A stretch of 64,000 bases of DNA, taken from the NCBI RefSeq assembly GCF_025717065.2, contig NZ_JAOVZO020000009.1:31555-95554 (forward strand). The letters are read 5' to 3'. The notes under the pieces are model-generated. The model saw nothing but the letters and a program-made list of their open reading frames with translations, was not told the DNA's origin and did no database searches. Shown in pieces: positions 1 through 8,054 of this stretch. Positions within the stretch are counted from its first letter, which is position 1. Each line of letters starts with the position of its first letter. A program made the position numbers and the translations under genes. Origin of the DNA: Tahibacter soli. Lineage in GTDB: Bacteria > Pseudomonadota > Gammaproteobacteria > Xanthomonadales > Rhodanobacteraceae.

Positions 1-1824
1 CCGCCGGCCCGCGCCGCGATGGTGCTGCCGGCCGCGGTCGAAGCGCCGGCCGACGCCGCGTGGCTGCGCCTGGGCCTGATGGACCTCGTCGCCGACCGCC
101 TGCGCCGCGGCGACATCGCGACCGCGCCGAGCGAAACCGTCGTCGCGCTCGTCAACGCGCGCAACGGCGCCGCGCCCGACGCCGCGCAGGCGGGCCTGCT
201 CGTACGACCGAGCGCGAGCCTCGCGCAGACGACCTGGACCGTGCGGCTCGACGCCGCATCGCCGCAGCGCCGCCTGGTCGTCGAAGCGCGCGACGGCGAC
301 CCGATCGCCGCCGCGCGCCGCGCCGCGGACGAACTCCTGATCAAGCTCGGCCGCAAGCCGCCGGACGTCGCCGGCGGCGACGCGCCGCTCGCGCTCGATA
401 CGCTGCGCCGCCGCGCGAGCGCGGCATTGCTCGCGGGCCAGGTCGATCTCGCCCGCCGGCTGCTCGACGAGGCGCCGCCCGCGCTCCTCGACGAACCGAC
501 GATCGCCGTCTCGCGCGCGCAGGTGGAGTTCTACGCCGGCCGCTACGACGACAGCCGGCGCCTGTTCGAAGCGGTACTCGAACGCCTGCCGGCGGATGCG
601 CCGGTCGATCTGCGCGCCCGTGCGTTGAGTTCGCTCGGCGCGGCGTACTTCCGGCTCGGGCGCGTCGACGACGCGGCGACGGTATATGCGCAGGCCGCGC
701 GGCTGACCGACGCCGGCGGCGACGCGCAGACGCGCGCCAAGGCCTACTCCGGCCTCGGCGCGGTCGCGAGCCAGCGGCTGGAACTCGACGCGGCCGCGAC
801 GATGTTCGGCCGCGCGCGCACGCTGTTCGAACTCGCCAACGACATGAACGGCATCGCGTCGATCGATCTGAACCTCGGCCTGAACGCGATGCAGCGCGGC
901 CAGCCCGCCGCGGCGCTGACGATGCTGCGCGGTGTCGGCGCGCGCTTCGCCGAACTCGGCTTTCACGACGCGCTGATCGCGGCGAAGGTGGCCACGGTCG
1001 ACGCCGAACTCGCAACGCTCGACGCCCCCGCCGCGCTGGCGACGAGCGACGATTTCGCCCGCCTCGGCGCGCAGGCCAACGCGCGCCAGCGCGGCGAACT
1101 CGAGCTCGCGCGCGCCGCCGCGCTCGCCGCGAACGGCCGGCTGCGCGATGCCGACGCCGCGCTCGCGCACGTGCTCGACGCGGCCGATCCGCACGAGGAG
1201 GCGATGCTGCGCGCCCGCGCGCAGGCGCTCGCGGCGAGGCTCGCGCTCGCTCGCGGCGAGTTCGCCCTCGCCGCGACGCTCGCCGAAGCGGCCCTGATCG
1301 CCCCGCTCGAGAAGAACCTGCGGCCGGACTATCTCGCGGCATGGTCGACGCGCATCGCCGCGCTGCGCGGCGCCGGCCTCGACGCCGACGCCGCGGCCGA
1401 GCTCGCGCGGCTCGTCGCGTGGAGCCAGGTCGACGCGAAGGAATCGGACCGCGTCGCGGTCGCGCTGGCCCAGGCCGAACAGGCCGCCGCCGAGCGGCGC
1501 ACCGACGCGGCGCTCGCGCGCTACGCCGATGCGATGGCCGCGGCGGCCGGGCGCGGCGTTCCCGAGGACGTGGTCGCGGTCGGGTACGCGTACGCGCCGG
1601 CACTGATCGCGGCCGGACGCCTCGACGAGGCCGCGGCGATCAGCGGCCGCCTCGCGCCGTGGGCCGAGCGCGACGCGCGCGCCGCCTGGGTCGCCGCCGG
1701 CGTGTACGCGGCGCTCGGCCAGGACGAAGCCGCGCAGACGGCGCTCGCACGGGCCCGGCGCCTCGCCGCCGAACGCACGCTGCCGGCCCTTGCGACACGC
1801 GCAACCGCGAAACCGGCGCAATAA
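1..1824 (+). CDS. TPR-repeat protein, 5' truncated (probable C-terminal part of a winged-helix/TPR regulator)
   Basis: The reading frame is open to the left edge of the window, so the true start is outside and the ATG at base 19 is internal. The visible protein begins with a beta-rich stretch (roughly residues 60-105 counted from that ATG) and then becomes an Ala/Leu-rich helical solenoid with TPR-like repeats of about 35-40 residues up to the C-terminus (for example ALSSLGAAYFRLGRVDDAA near residue 200). The order beta-region then TPR array matches the complete protein encoded at 40597-43314, which adds an N-terminal OmpR-type DNA-binding domain and one membrane helix. I therefore infer that this is the sensor/scaffold half of a CadC-like regulator, but the DNA-binding half is not visible. 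No catalytic motif is seen. The next gene starts 93 bases downstream on the same strand. Confidence 0.7.
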   Translation, partial: PPARAAMVLPAAVEAPADAAWLRLGLMDLVADRLRRGDIATAPSETVVALVNARNGAAPDAAQAGLLVRPSASLAQTTWTVRLDAASPQRRLVVEARDGDPIAAARRAADELLIKLGRKPPDVAGGDAPLALDTLRRRASAALLAGQVDLARRLLDEAPPALLDEPTIAVSRAQVEFYAGRYDDSRRLFEAVLERLPADAPVDLRARALSSLGAAYFRLGRVDDAATVYAQAARLTDAGGDAQTRAKAYSGLGAVASQRLELDAAATMFGRARTLFELANDMNGIASIDLNLGLNAMQRGQPAAALTMLRGVGARFAELGFHDALIAAKVATVDAELATLDAPAALATSDDFARLGAQANARQRGELELARAAALAANGRLRDADAALAHVLDAADPHEEAMLRARAQALAARLALARGEFALAATLAEAALIAPLEKNLRPDYLAAWSTRIAALRGAGLDADAAAELARLVAWSQVDAKESDRVAVALAQAEQAAAERRTDAALARYADAMAAAAGRGVPEDVVAVGYAYAPALIAAGRLDEAAAISGRLAPWAERDARAAWVAAGVYAALGQDEAAQTALARARRLAAERTLPALATRATAKPAQ

Positions 1825-1917
1825 CGCCGTGCACATGGCGCGTACATCGCTCGTACACGCGTTTACGCGCGGCGAATGCGACGGTCGGCGGCACCTGGCA
1901 CCCGTCTCGAGGCTTTC

Positions 1918-3048
1918 ATGACCGCACCCGTTCGCCGGCCGCATCGCGCGGCCCTTCCCGCACTCGCCGCCGCCATCGCCTTCGCCTGCTCCGCCGCGCA
2001 CGCCGGCGGCGGCCCGCGCTATCACTTCGAACGCATCGACGTACCGGGCGCGGCGCACGTCGTCGTCAAGGACATCAACGACGCGGGGCAAGTCGTCGGC
2101 ACCTATTTCGATCAGGATTTCGTCAAGCACGCGGTGCTGTGGGACGCGAAAGGGTCGCACCGCCTCGCGGTGCCGGACGGCCTGGAAGTGCACGGCGTCG
2201 CCTACGCGATCAACAACCACGGCCAGATCGCCGGCTACGCCGACTCGTTCGAGGATTCGTCGCCGGGCCTGACCTGGAACGCCGCGACGCCCGACACCTA
2301 CATGAAGCTGTCGGACGACCCGATCGTCGTGGCGATTCCGAACGACATCAACGACGACGGCGTGATCGTGGGCCTCAAGGGCGGCTACCAGACCGGCGAG
2401 AAGTTCCACGCGTTCGTCTGGACCGCGCAGGGCGGCCTCGTCGACTACGGCACGGCGAACCCGGACGACGCCTCGCAGAACGCGATCTGGAGCGGCATCA
2501 ACGCGTCGGGCCAGCTCGTCGGCGGCTGGAACTACACGCGCCAGATCTACCACGCGACGCGCGGCACGCTCGGCACGCCGGCCGTCGTGCCGTTCAACAA
2601 CGACACCGAGGTGATCGAGAGCTTCGCGGATGCGATCAACGCGTCGGGCGTGGCGGTCGGCTACGCGGATCTCGGCGCGCCGCGCGGACCGGTCGCCGCA
2701 CGCTTCGAAACCGACGGAACGATTGCCGAGATTCCCGGCGCGAGCTTCGACTCCGACGCCGGCTTCGCGAGCGCGATCAACGACGCGGGCGTCATCGTCG
2801 GTCGCGCGACGAACCTGTCGACGCGCACGGGCCTCAAGGCGTGGGTGTACGTCGACGGACAGGCCTGGGACCTCTTCGAACAGGTCGACGACACCGGCGG
2901 CCTCGCGCTATTCACCGACGCGGTCGCGATCAACGCGTCGGGCGTGATCGTCGGCACCGGCGAATTCGAAGACGGCACGATGGCGAGCTTTCGCCTCACG
3001 CCGATCGCGAGCGACGCGATTTTCGCGGACGGATTCGAGGCGCCGTAG
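1918..3048 (+). CDS. Secreted HAF-repeat protein with IFADGFE-type C-terminal tail
   Basis: The start is placed at ATG 1918, preceded by GAGG at 1909-1912, rather than at the ATG at 1876, because it gives a clean signal peptide (MTAPVRRP, then an Ala-rich core ending near SAAHA). The mature protein consists of repeated units with the HAF-type motif IN(D/A)xGxxVG: INDAGQVVG, INNHGQIAG, INDDGVIVG, INASGQLVG, INASGVAVG, INDAGVIVG and INASGVIVG, about 45-60 residues apart. This pattern is typical of extracellular beta-propeller-like HAF proteins, whose function is generally unknown. The protein ends in DAIFADGFEAP, a tail form common in secreted proteins of Xanthomonadales. It was probably exported through Sec. 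No enzyme signature is seen. It could be a surface adhesin or matrix protein, which is inference only. Confidence 0.75.
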   Translation: MTAPVRRPHRAALPALAAAIAFACSAAHAGGGPRYHFERIDVPGAAHVVVKDINDAGQVVGTYFDQDFVKHAVLWDAKGSHRLAVPDGLEVHGVAYAINNHGQIAGYADSFEDSSPGLTWNAATPDTYMKLSDDPIVVAIPNDINDDGVIVGLKGGYQTGEKFHAFVWTAQGGLVDYGTANPDDASQNAIWSGINASGQLVGGWNYTRQIYHATRGTLGTPAVVPFNNDTEVIESFADAINASGVAVGYADLGAPRGPVAARFETDGTIAEIPGASFDSDAGFASAINDAGVIVGRATNLSTRTGLKAWVYVDGQAWDLFEQVDDTGGLALFTDAVAINASGVIVGTGEFEDGTMASFRLTPIASDAIFADGFEAP

Positions 3049-3367
3049 GAACGCGCATCGGAGCCGTCGACGTCGCGGGCGCCGTGCGTCATGGCGACGG
3101 CGTGCACCGATGCGGTGCGCTCGGGCCGTACGTGACGCCCTGTCCGCGGTGCGCCTCGCTGGCGGCGCTTTCCTGAAAAGCGAAGTTCGCGGAAGCCCGA
3201 CCGTCGGGCATGGTTAATTTTCGGTCATTTTTTCATCAATTCTCGTCAACGGCGCCAAGTACGGCGCCGTTTGTCGTTGTGCCTCTCGCCGCCCATTCGC
3301 GACACTCGCCGCCCTGCCGCCACGGTTCGGGGTCCGCGTCGGGTTTCGCACGACACGAGGGGAAACC
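3049..3367. other. Intergenic region, no gene found
   Basis: 319 bases between the HAF-repeat gene and the DUF11-repeat gene. It contains one 9-bp hairpin (3248-3271, listed separately), an AT-richer patch around 3205-3245 that could hold the promoter of the downstream gene, and a clear ribosome-binding site (GAGGGGAA, 3357-3364) just before ATG 3368. No coding potential stands out on either strand. Confidence 0.5.
3248..3271 (+). terminator. Hairpin, possible terminator of the HAF-repeat gene
   Basis: Perfect 9-bp stem (AACGGCGCC / GGCGCCGTT, 3248-3256 with 3263-3271) around a 6-base loop, followed on the plus strand by TTGTCGTTGT, which is only a weak U-rich tail. It lies 200 bases after the HAF gene stop and 97 bases before the next start, so it could be an intrinsic terminator or a leader structure. 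Confidence 0.35.
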
Positions 3368-6300
3368 ATGAATAGGGTAAATCTATACCGGGTCGCCCGG
3401 CTGCTGTGCGCCGCGGGCATCGCCGGCACGTGGCCTGTCGCCGCCGTGCAGCGCAACGACGATACGGCGACTGGCACGACCGGCCTGAATGCGGCGTCGA
3501 CGAAGACGTATCCGTCCGGCCTGACGGTGACGTATGCGGTGACCGGCAACAATGTGGACCTCACCGACAACCTCGCGACGATGGCCTCCGCGCCGGGCAC
3601 CGCATCGACGATGTTCGCGCCGAACCTGCCGCTTGGAACGCGGGGCATACGCCTGACAGCCGGCGACGTGGCGTGCCGGTTCGCGAACGACGCGCTCGAG
3701 GCAAGATGCCCCGCGGGAACGCTGACCGTCACCTTCAGCCGGCCGGTGACCGATCCCGTGCTGCATTTCGGCGCGAACGGCTCGCAGTCGGTCGTCGGCA
3801 CCCGGATCATCTCGGGACGCGCCGTGCACGTGCTGTCGGGCGCGAACGCCGCGGGCGTCTCGCTCGCGATGCCGGGCGGCGCCGTCAACCTCGATACGCC
3901 CGACGGCGTCACGCTCGATGTGGCGAACCCGCGCTACAACGGCAGCGACTGCGCCACGTTCCAGCAGCCGATCACGCAGCCCGCCGGATGCGGCAGCGTC
4001 CGCGTGCGCGGGACGCTCACGAGCGTCGCGTTCGACGTTGCGTTGGCCGGCGTGCGCAACGTCGCGGGCCTGCGTGCCGACGTCGCCGCCGACGCCTATG
4101 TCGTGACCGCCACCGTCGATGAGGATTTCGGCGACGCGCCGGCGAGCTACGACGAAGGCGCCGCGGCGAGTCACGTCGTCGGCGGCCTGCGCCTCGGCGC
4201 GGCCATCGATGCCGAGAACGCGACGGTATTCAACGATCCCGCGGCCCCGGTCGCACCGGGCCCGAACGCCGTCGCCGCGGGTGCGAACAACAACGGCGCG
4301 GCCGGCGACGGCCTCGACGACGACGGTCTTGCGACCGTTCCGCCGCTGCATGCGGGCCTCATCGGCCGCACGTACACGCTGACGAGCGCGATCGCCGGTG
4401 CGGCGGCGCCCGGCACGCTCTGCGGCTGGATCGACTTCGATCGCGACGGCAGGTTCGGGACCGGCGAGCGCGCCTGTGCGACGTTCGCCGCCGGCGCCGC
4501 GACGGCGGCGCTCGACTGGACGGTGCCGGCCGCTTTCGCGAGCGGCCGCACCTATGCGCGCCTGCGCGTGAGCCACGACGGCAACGGCGTACGCAACCCG
4601 ACGGGCCGCGTCGACAGCGGCGAGGTCGAGGATTACATGATCGAGACCAGGCCCGCCGTGCGCGCGATCAAGGCGCTGCACCCCGCCGACGACGCGGGGC
4701 GCTTCTCGCTCTCGATCGGCGGCACCGCTTTCGCGACCGGCGTGGGCGATGCCGGCGACACGGGCTTTCGCACGGTCTATCACCGGGCCGACACGGGCGC
4801 GCCCGACATCCTCGTTCCGGGCGACATCGCGACGACGCCGGTGGCGGTCCCGGTTGCCGAGACGCAGGACACGCCCGGCGGGGTCTACGTCAGCGGGCAC
4901 GCCTGCGTCGACGGTACCGGCGCGACGGTCGCGTCGGGCGCAGGCACCTCGGCCCGCGTCACGCTGCCCGCGTCGGTCACGGGCGCCGCGGCCAACGGCC
5001 GCGCGCAAAGCGTCACCTGCACGTTCGTCAACCGGCTGGCGTCGATGGCGGTCACGAAGCAGACGCCGACGCGCGTCGTCGACGCGCCCGGCGCCATCAC
5101 GTACACGATCGGCGTGACCAACACCGGCGCCGCCGCGCTGACGGGCGTGAACCTCGTCGATACGCTGCCCGACGGCAGGCGCGGCGCGACCACCTTCCTC
5201 TCCGGCGACGTGAACGGCGACGGCGTGCTCGACACTGGCGAAACGTGGATCTACCGCGCCGACTACGTGGCGACGCAAGCCGACATCGACGCCGGCGCGA
5301 ACCTCGTCAACCGCGTGGCGGTGACGACGGCACAGATCGCGACGCCGCAGGTCGCGACTGCGACGACGGCCGTCGCGCGCCGCCCGTCGCTGGCGGTGAC
5401 GAAGACCACGCCGGTTGGCACCGTCGGGGCGCCCGGCGTGATTCCGTACACGATCACGGTCACGAACACCGGCAACGTCGCCCTGACGAACGTGGTTCCC
5501 CTCGATACGCTGCCCGACGGCAGCGTCGGCGCCGTCACGTTCGAGTCAGGCGACACGGACGGGGACCGCGAGCTCGACCTCGGCGAAACCTGGACCTGGC
5601 GCGCGAGCTACGCCGCGACACAGCGCGACATCGATGCCGGCGCGACGCTCGTCAACACCGTCAGCGCGACGGCGGCCCAGGTGCCGACGCCGGTGACCGC
5701 GACCGCGGCCACCACCGTCGCGCGCAGGCCGTCCCTGGCCGTCGCCAAGACCACCCCCGTCGACGCCGTCGACGCGCCACGACAGATTCCGTACACGATC
5801 GCGGTAACGAACACCGGCAACGTCGCGCTGACGAACGTGGTTCCTCTCGACACGCTGCCCGGCGGCGGCGTCGGCACCGTCACGTTCGTGTCGGGCGACA
5901 CGGACGGCGACCGCGAGCTCGACCTCGGAGAAACGTGGACCTACGCCGCGAACTACACCGCGACGCAGCGCGACATCGACAACGGCGAGGCGCTCGTGAA
6001 CACCGTCAGCGTGACGGCGACCCAGGTACCGGTGCCGGTGAGCGCCACCGCGACCACCGGCATCGTGCGCCGGCCGTCGCTGGCCGTGACGAAGACCACG
6101 CCCGTCGATGTCGTCGGCGCGCCGCGCGTCATTCCTTACACGATCACGGTGCAGAACACCGGCAACGTCGCGCTGACGGACGTAAGACTCGTCGACACGC
6201 TGCCGGACGGCAGCGCCGGCACGGTAACGCGGCTCTCCGGCGATACGAATGCCGACGAGCGCCTCGACGTCGGCGAAACCTGGATCTACGGCGCGAGCTA

Positions 6301-6883
6301 CCGGGCGACGCAGCGCGACATCAAGACCGGCTCGACGCTGATCAACCGCGTGGCCGTCACCTCGGCGCAGACGCCGCTGCCGGTCGCGGCCGAGGCGGCG
6401 ACCGCGGCGCGTGCCGGCCCCGCGCTCGCGGTCGACAAGACCACGCCGACCACGCGCATCGGCGCGCCCGGCACGATCGAGTACGCGATCGTGCTGATCA
6501 ACGCCGGCAACGTCGCGTTGAGCGGCATCGCGCTCGTCGACACGATGCCCGACGGCAGCCTCGGGGACGTGGCCTTCGTCTCGGGCGACACGGACGGCGA
6601 CCGCGAGCTCGACGTGGACGAGACCTGGATCTGGCGCGCGAGCTACGAGGCGACGCAACGCGACATCCTCGCCGGCGAAGCGCTCGTCAATACCGTCAGC
6701 GCGACGGCGACGCAGGTGCCCAAGCCCGCGACGGCGCGTGCGACGACGCTCATCGATCCGCCGCCGCCGCCGCGGCAGATCGCTGCCGTGCCGGCGCTCG
6801 CGGGCCTCGCGCTGCCGGCGCTGCTGGCAGGCCTGTGCGGCATCGCGTTTGCGACACAGCGACGTCGCGGGCTGCGGCGCTAG
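3368..6883 (+). CDS. Large surface protein with GEVED domain, five DUF11-type repeats and a PEP/IPTL-CTERM-like sorting tail
   Basis: ATG 3368 is preceded by GAGGGGAA and opens a signal-like N-terminus (MNRVNLYRVARLLCAAGIAG, processing near residue 25). Residues about 30-255 are a beta-rich domain. Residues about 255-430 end in the motif GEVEDYM, characteristic of GEVED domains. From residue 560 five repeats of exactly 115 residues follow, each opening with (L/M)AVxKxTP and containing YTIxVTNTG and a DTDGDRELDxGETW acidic loop that could bind Ca2+. This is the DUF11/DUF7507 class of secreted adhesin-like modules. After a PPPPP hinge the protein ends in VPALAGLALPALLAGLCG, a hydrophobic segment followed by RRRGLRR, the layout of a PEP-CTERM/IPTL-CTERM sorting signal handled by an exosortase-like enzyme (none is in the window). 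Predicted location: outer surface or extracellular matrix. The stop codon coincides with the left end of a MITE. Confidence 0.85.
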   Translation: MNRVNLYRVARLLCAAGIAGTWPVAAVQRNDDTATGTTGLNAASTKTYPSGLTVTYAVTGNNVDLTDNLATMASAPGTASTMFAPNLPLGTRGIRLTAGDVACRFANDALEARCPAGTLTVTFSRPVTDPVLHFGANGSQSVVGTRIISGRAVHVLSGANAAGVSLAMPGGAVNLDTPDGVTLDVANPRYNGSDCATFQQPITQPAGCGSVRVRGTLTSVAFDVALAGVRNVAGLRADVAADAYVVTATVDEDFGDAPASYDEGAAASHVVGGLRLGAAIDAENATVFNDPAAPVAPGPNAVAAGANNNGAAGDGLDDDGLATVPPLHAGLIGRTYTLTSAIAGAAAPGTLCGWIDFDRDGRFGTGERACATFAAGAATAALDWTVPAAFASGRTYARLRVSHDGNGVRNPTGRVDSGEVEDYMIETRPAVRAIKALHPADDAGRFSLSIGGTAFATGVGDAGDTGFRTVYHRADTGAPDILVPGDIATTPVAVPVAETQDTPGGVYVSGHACVDGTGATVASGAGTSARVTLPASVTGAAANGRAQSVTCTFVNRLASMAVTKQTPTRVVDAPGAITYTIGVTNTGAAALTGVNLVDTLPDGRRGATTFLSGDVNGDGVLDTGETWIYRADYVATQADIDAGANLVNRVAVTTAQIATPQVATATTAVARRPSLAVTKTTPVGTVGAPGVIPYTITVTNTGNVALTNVVPLDTLPDGSVGAVTFESGDTDGDRELDLGETWTWRASYAATQRDIDAGATLVNTVSATAAQVPTPVTATAATTVARRPSLAVAKTTPVDAVDAPRQIPYTIAVTNTGNVALTNVVPLDTLPGGGVGTVTFVSGDTDGDRELDLGETWTYAANYTATQRDIDNGEALVNTVSVTATQVPVPVSATATTGIVRRPSLAVTKTTPVDVVGAPRVIPYTITVQNTGNVALTDVRLVDTLPDGSAGTVTRLSGDTNADERLDVGETWIYGASYRATQRDIKTGSTLINRVAVTSAQTPLPVAAEAATAARAGPALAVDKTTPTTRIGAPGTIEYAIVLINAGNVALSGIALVDTMPDGSLGDVAFVSGDTDGDRELDVDETWIWRASYEATQRDILAGEALVNTVSATATQVPKPATARATTLIDPPPPPRQIAAVPALAGLALPALLAGLCGIAFATQRRRGLRR
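5045..6769 (+). repeat. Five tandem 345-bp coding repeats inside the DUF11 gene
   Basis: Repeat units start at 5045, 5390, 5735, 6080 and 6425, each 345 bases apart with no length variation. Units 2 and 3 are the most alike (both encode NTGNVALTNVVPLDTLP and DTDGDRELDLGETWT). Units 1 and 5 are the most diverged. The exact register suggests duplication by recombination with selection for a constant module size. Confidence 0.9.
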
Positions 6884-7041
6884 TGTAGTGATTCACAAGT
6901 ACCATTAAATAATTCCGGTGTCTTTCGCCGCGATACGTCGTTGCAACTCGTCGCCGTACTGCCAGTACGGCTCCTCGTCGCGCCTAGTCTCGCGACGTTG
7001 CCATCCGGACTACTTCAACATACTTATGAATCACCACACTA
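6881..7041. mobile_element. MITE-like element with 21-bp terminal inverted repeats, inserted at TA
   Basis: Left end 6881-6901 and right end 7021-7041 are inverted copies matching at 19 of 21 positions (TAGTGTAGTGATTCA.. against TAGTGTGGTGATTCA..). Removing the terminal TA on each side leaves 157 bases flanked by a TA duplication, as expected for IS630/Tc1-mariner-type transposition. No transposase is encoded. Inside are two further perfect hairpins: GCCGTACT/AGTACGGC (6953-6960 with 6964-6971) and CGTCGCG/CGCGACG (6976-6982 with 6991-6997). The element lies between two convergent genes, and its ends carry both of their TAG stop codons. Confidence 0.7.
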
Positions 7042-7941
7042 GAAACGGACGCGCTCGACGAGGAAGTCGAGCAGCGCGCGTACGCGCGACGGCAGCTGTC
7101 CGCCGTGGCCGAGGAACACCGCGCTGAACGTTTCGGTGTCGCCCGGATTGTATTTTTCCAGAACGGGAACGAGGCGCCCGGCCGCGATCTCGGCCGCGGC
7201 GTGAAACAGCGACACGCGCGCGAGGCCTACGCCGAGCACCGCGAGCTGGCGCAGCGCGAGGCCGTCGCCGGCCTGCACGTTGCCGCGCGGCATGAACGAA
7301 TGCGCGGCGCCGCCCTCCGCGAACGGCCAGCCTTCGATCGCGCGCGCGTAGCCGAACGTCAGGCAGTTGTGCCCGGCGAGATCGCGCGGCGTTCGCGGCG
7401 TGCCGCGGCGCGCCAGGTACTCCGGCGCGCCGACCACCGCCATGCGCGTTTCGCCGAGCTTGCGCGCGACGAGGTTCGACGACTTGAGCGGGCCGGCGCG
7501 AATGGCGACGTCGGTGCGGTCGGCAACGAGGTCGACGACGGTGTCGGTCAGCACGAGATCGAGCGTCACCTGCGGATAGCGTTCGAGAAACGCCGGCACG
7601 AGCGGCAGCAGAAAGTGATGGCCGAACGGCAGGTTCGTATTGACGCGCAGCTTGCCCGACGGCACCGCGCCGAGCGCGGCGCCGCGCTCGGCCTCGTCGA
7701 GTTCGGCCAGCACGCGCCGGGCGCGCTCGTAGAACGCCGCGCCTTCGGGCGTCAGCTGCAGTTGTCGCGTCGAACGGTTGAAGAGGCGCGTGCCGAGCCG
7801 CGCCTCGAGGCGCGCGACGAGCTTGCTCACGGCCGACGGCGTCAGCCGGAACGCGCGCGCGGCGGCCGAGAACCCGCCGAGTTCGACGACGCGCGCGAAC
7901 ACTTCCATCTCGCCGGAGCGATTGACGTCGAGCCGTGCCAT
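7039..7941 (-). CDS. LysR-family transcriptional regulator
   Basis: 300 residues, the usual LysR length. The N-terminal winged helix-turn-helix is clear (residues about 12-65: MEVFARVVELGGFSAAARAF, then LTPSAVSKLVARLEARLG and LFNRSTRQLQLTPEG). Residues about 95-295 form the periplasmic-binding-protein-like effector domain. The subgroup resembles the LysR proteins that often sit beside MFS exporters or oxidoreductases. It is divergently oriented to the MFS gene at 8055 with 113 bases between the two starts, including a dyad at 7979-7993, so autoregulation and control of the MFS-reductase pair is the likely role. The effector cannot be told from sequence. Its TAG stop overlaps the right end of the MITE. 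Confidence 0.88.
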   Translation of the reverse strand: MARLDVNRSGEMEVFARVVELGGFSAAARAFRLTPSAVSKLVARLEARLGTRLFNRSTRQLQLTPEGAAFYERARRVLAELDEAERGAALGAVPSGKLRVNTNLPFGHHFLLPLVPAFLERYPQVTLDLVLTDTVVDLVADRTDVAIRAGPLKSSNLVARKLGETRMAVVGAPEYLARRGTPRTPRDLAGHNCLTFGYARAIEGWPFAEGGAAHSFMPRGNVQAGDGLALRQLAVLGVGLARVSLFHAAAEIAAGRLVPVLEKYNPGDTETFSAVFLGHGGQLPSRVRALLDFLVERVRF

Positions 7942-7978
7942 TCGTGAGTTCGATGCACAGGTGCTAGTCCGGCGGTGA

Positions 7979-7993
7979 GTCTAGTTCATAGAC
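7979..7993. promoter_or_regulatory. Candidate LysR operator dyad
   Basis: GTCTA-gttca-TAGAC, a perfect 5-bp inverted repeat with a 5-base spacer, located in the divergent promoter region between the LysR gene and the MFS gene. Spacing and position fit a LysR box (T-N11-A type). There is no experimental support. Confidence 0.4.
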
Positions 7994-8054
7994 GTTCGCG
8001 ACTCTATCGTTCGCGCCGTCCCGGCGCCGATGCGCGCCCCTTGAGCGTCTTTCC

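Noticed and set aside
60..3176. Very long plus-strand ORF with Arg-rich product overlapping the TPR and HAF genes
   Set aside because: Alternate-frame shadow of GC-rich coding sequence; composition is dominated by Arg/Ala and there is no ribosome-binding site or domain.
5045..6769. Regular 345-bp repeats considered as a CRISPR-like array
   Set aside because: Repeats are coding, much too long, and have no unique spacers of constant length; they encode DUF11-type modules.
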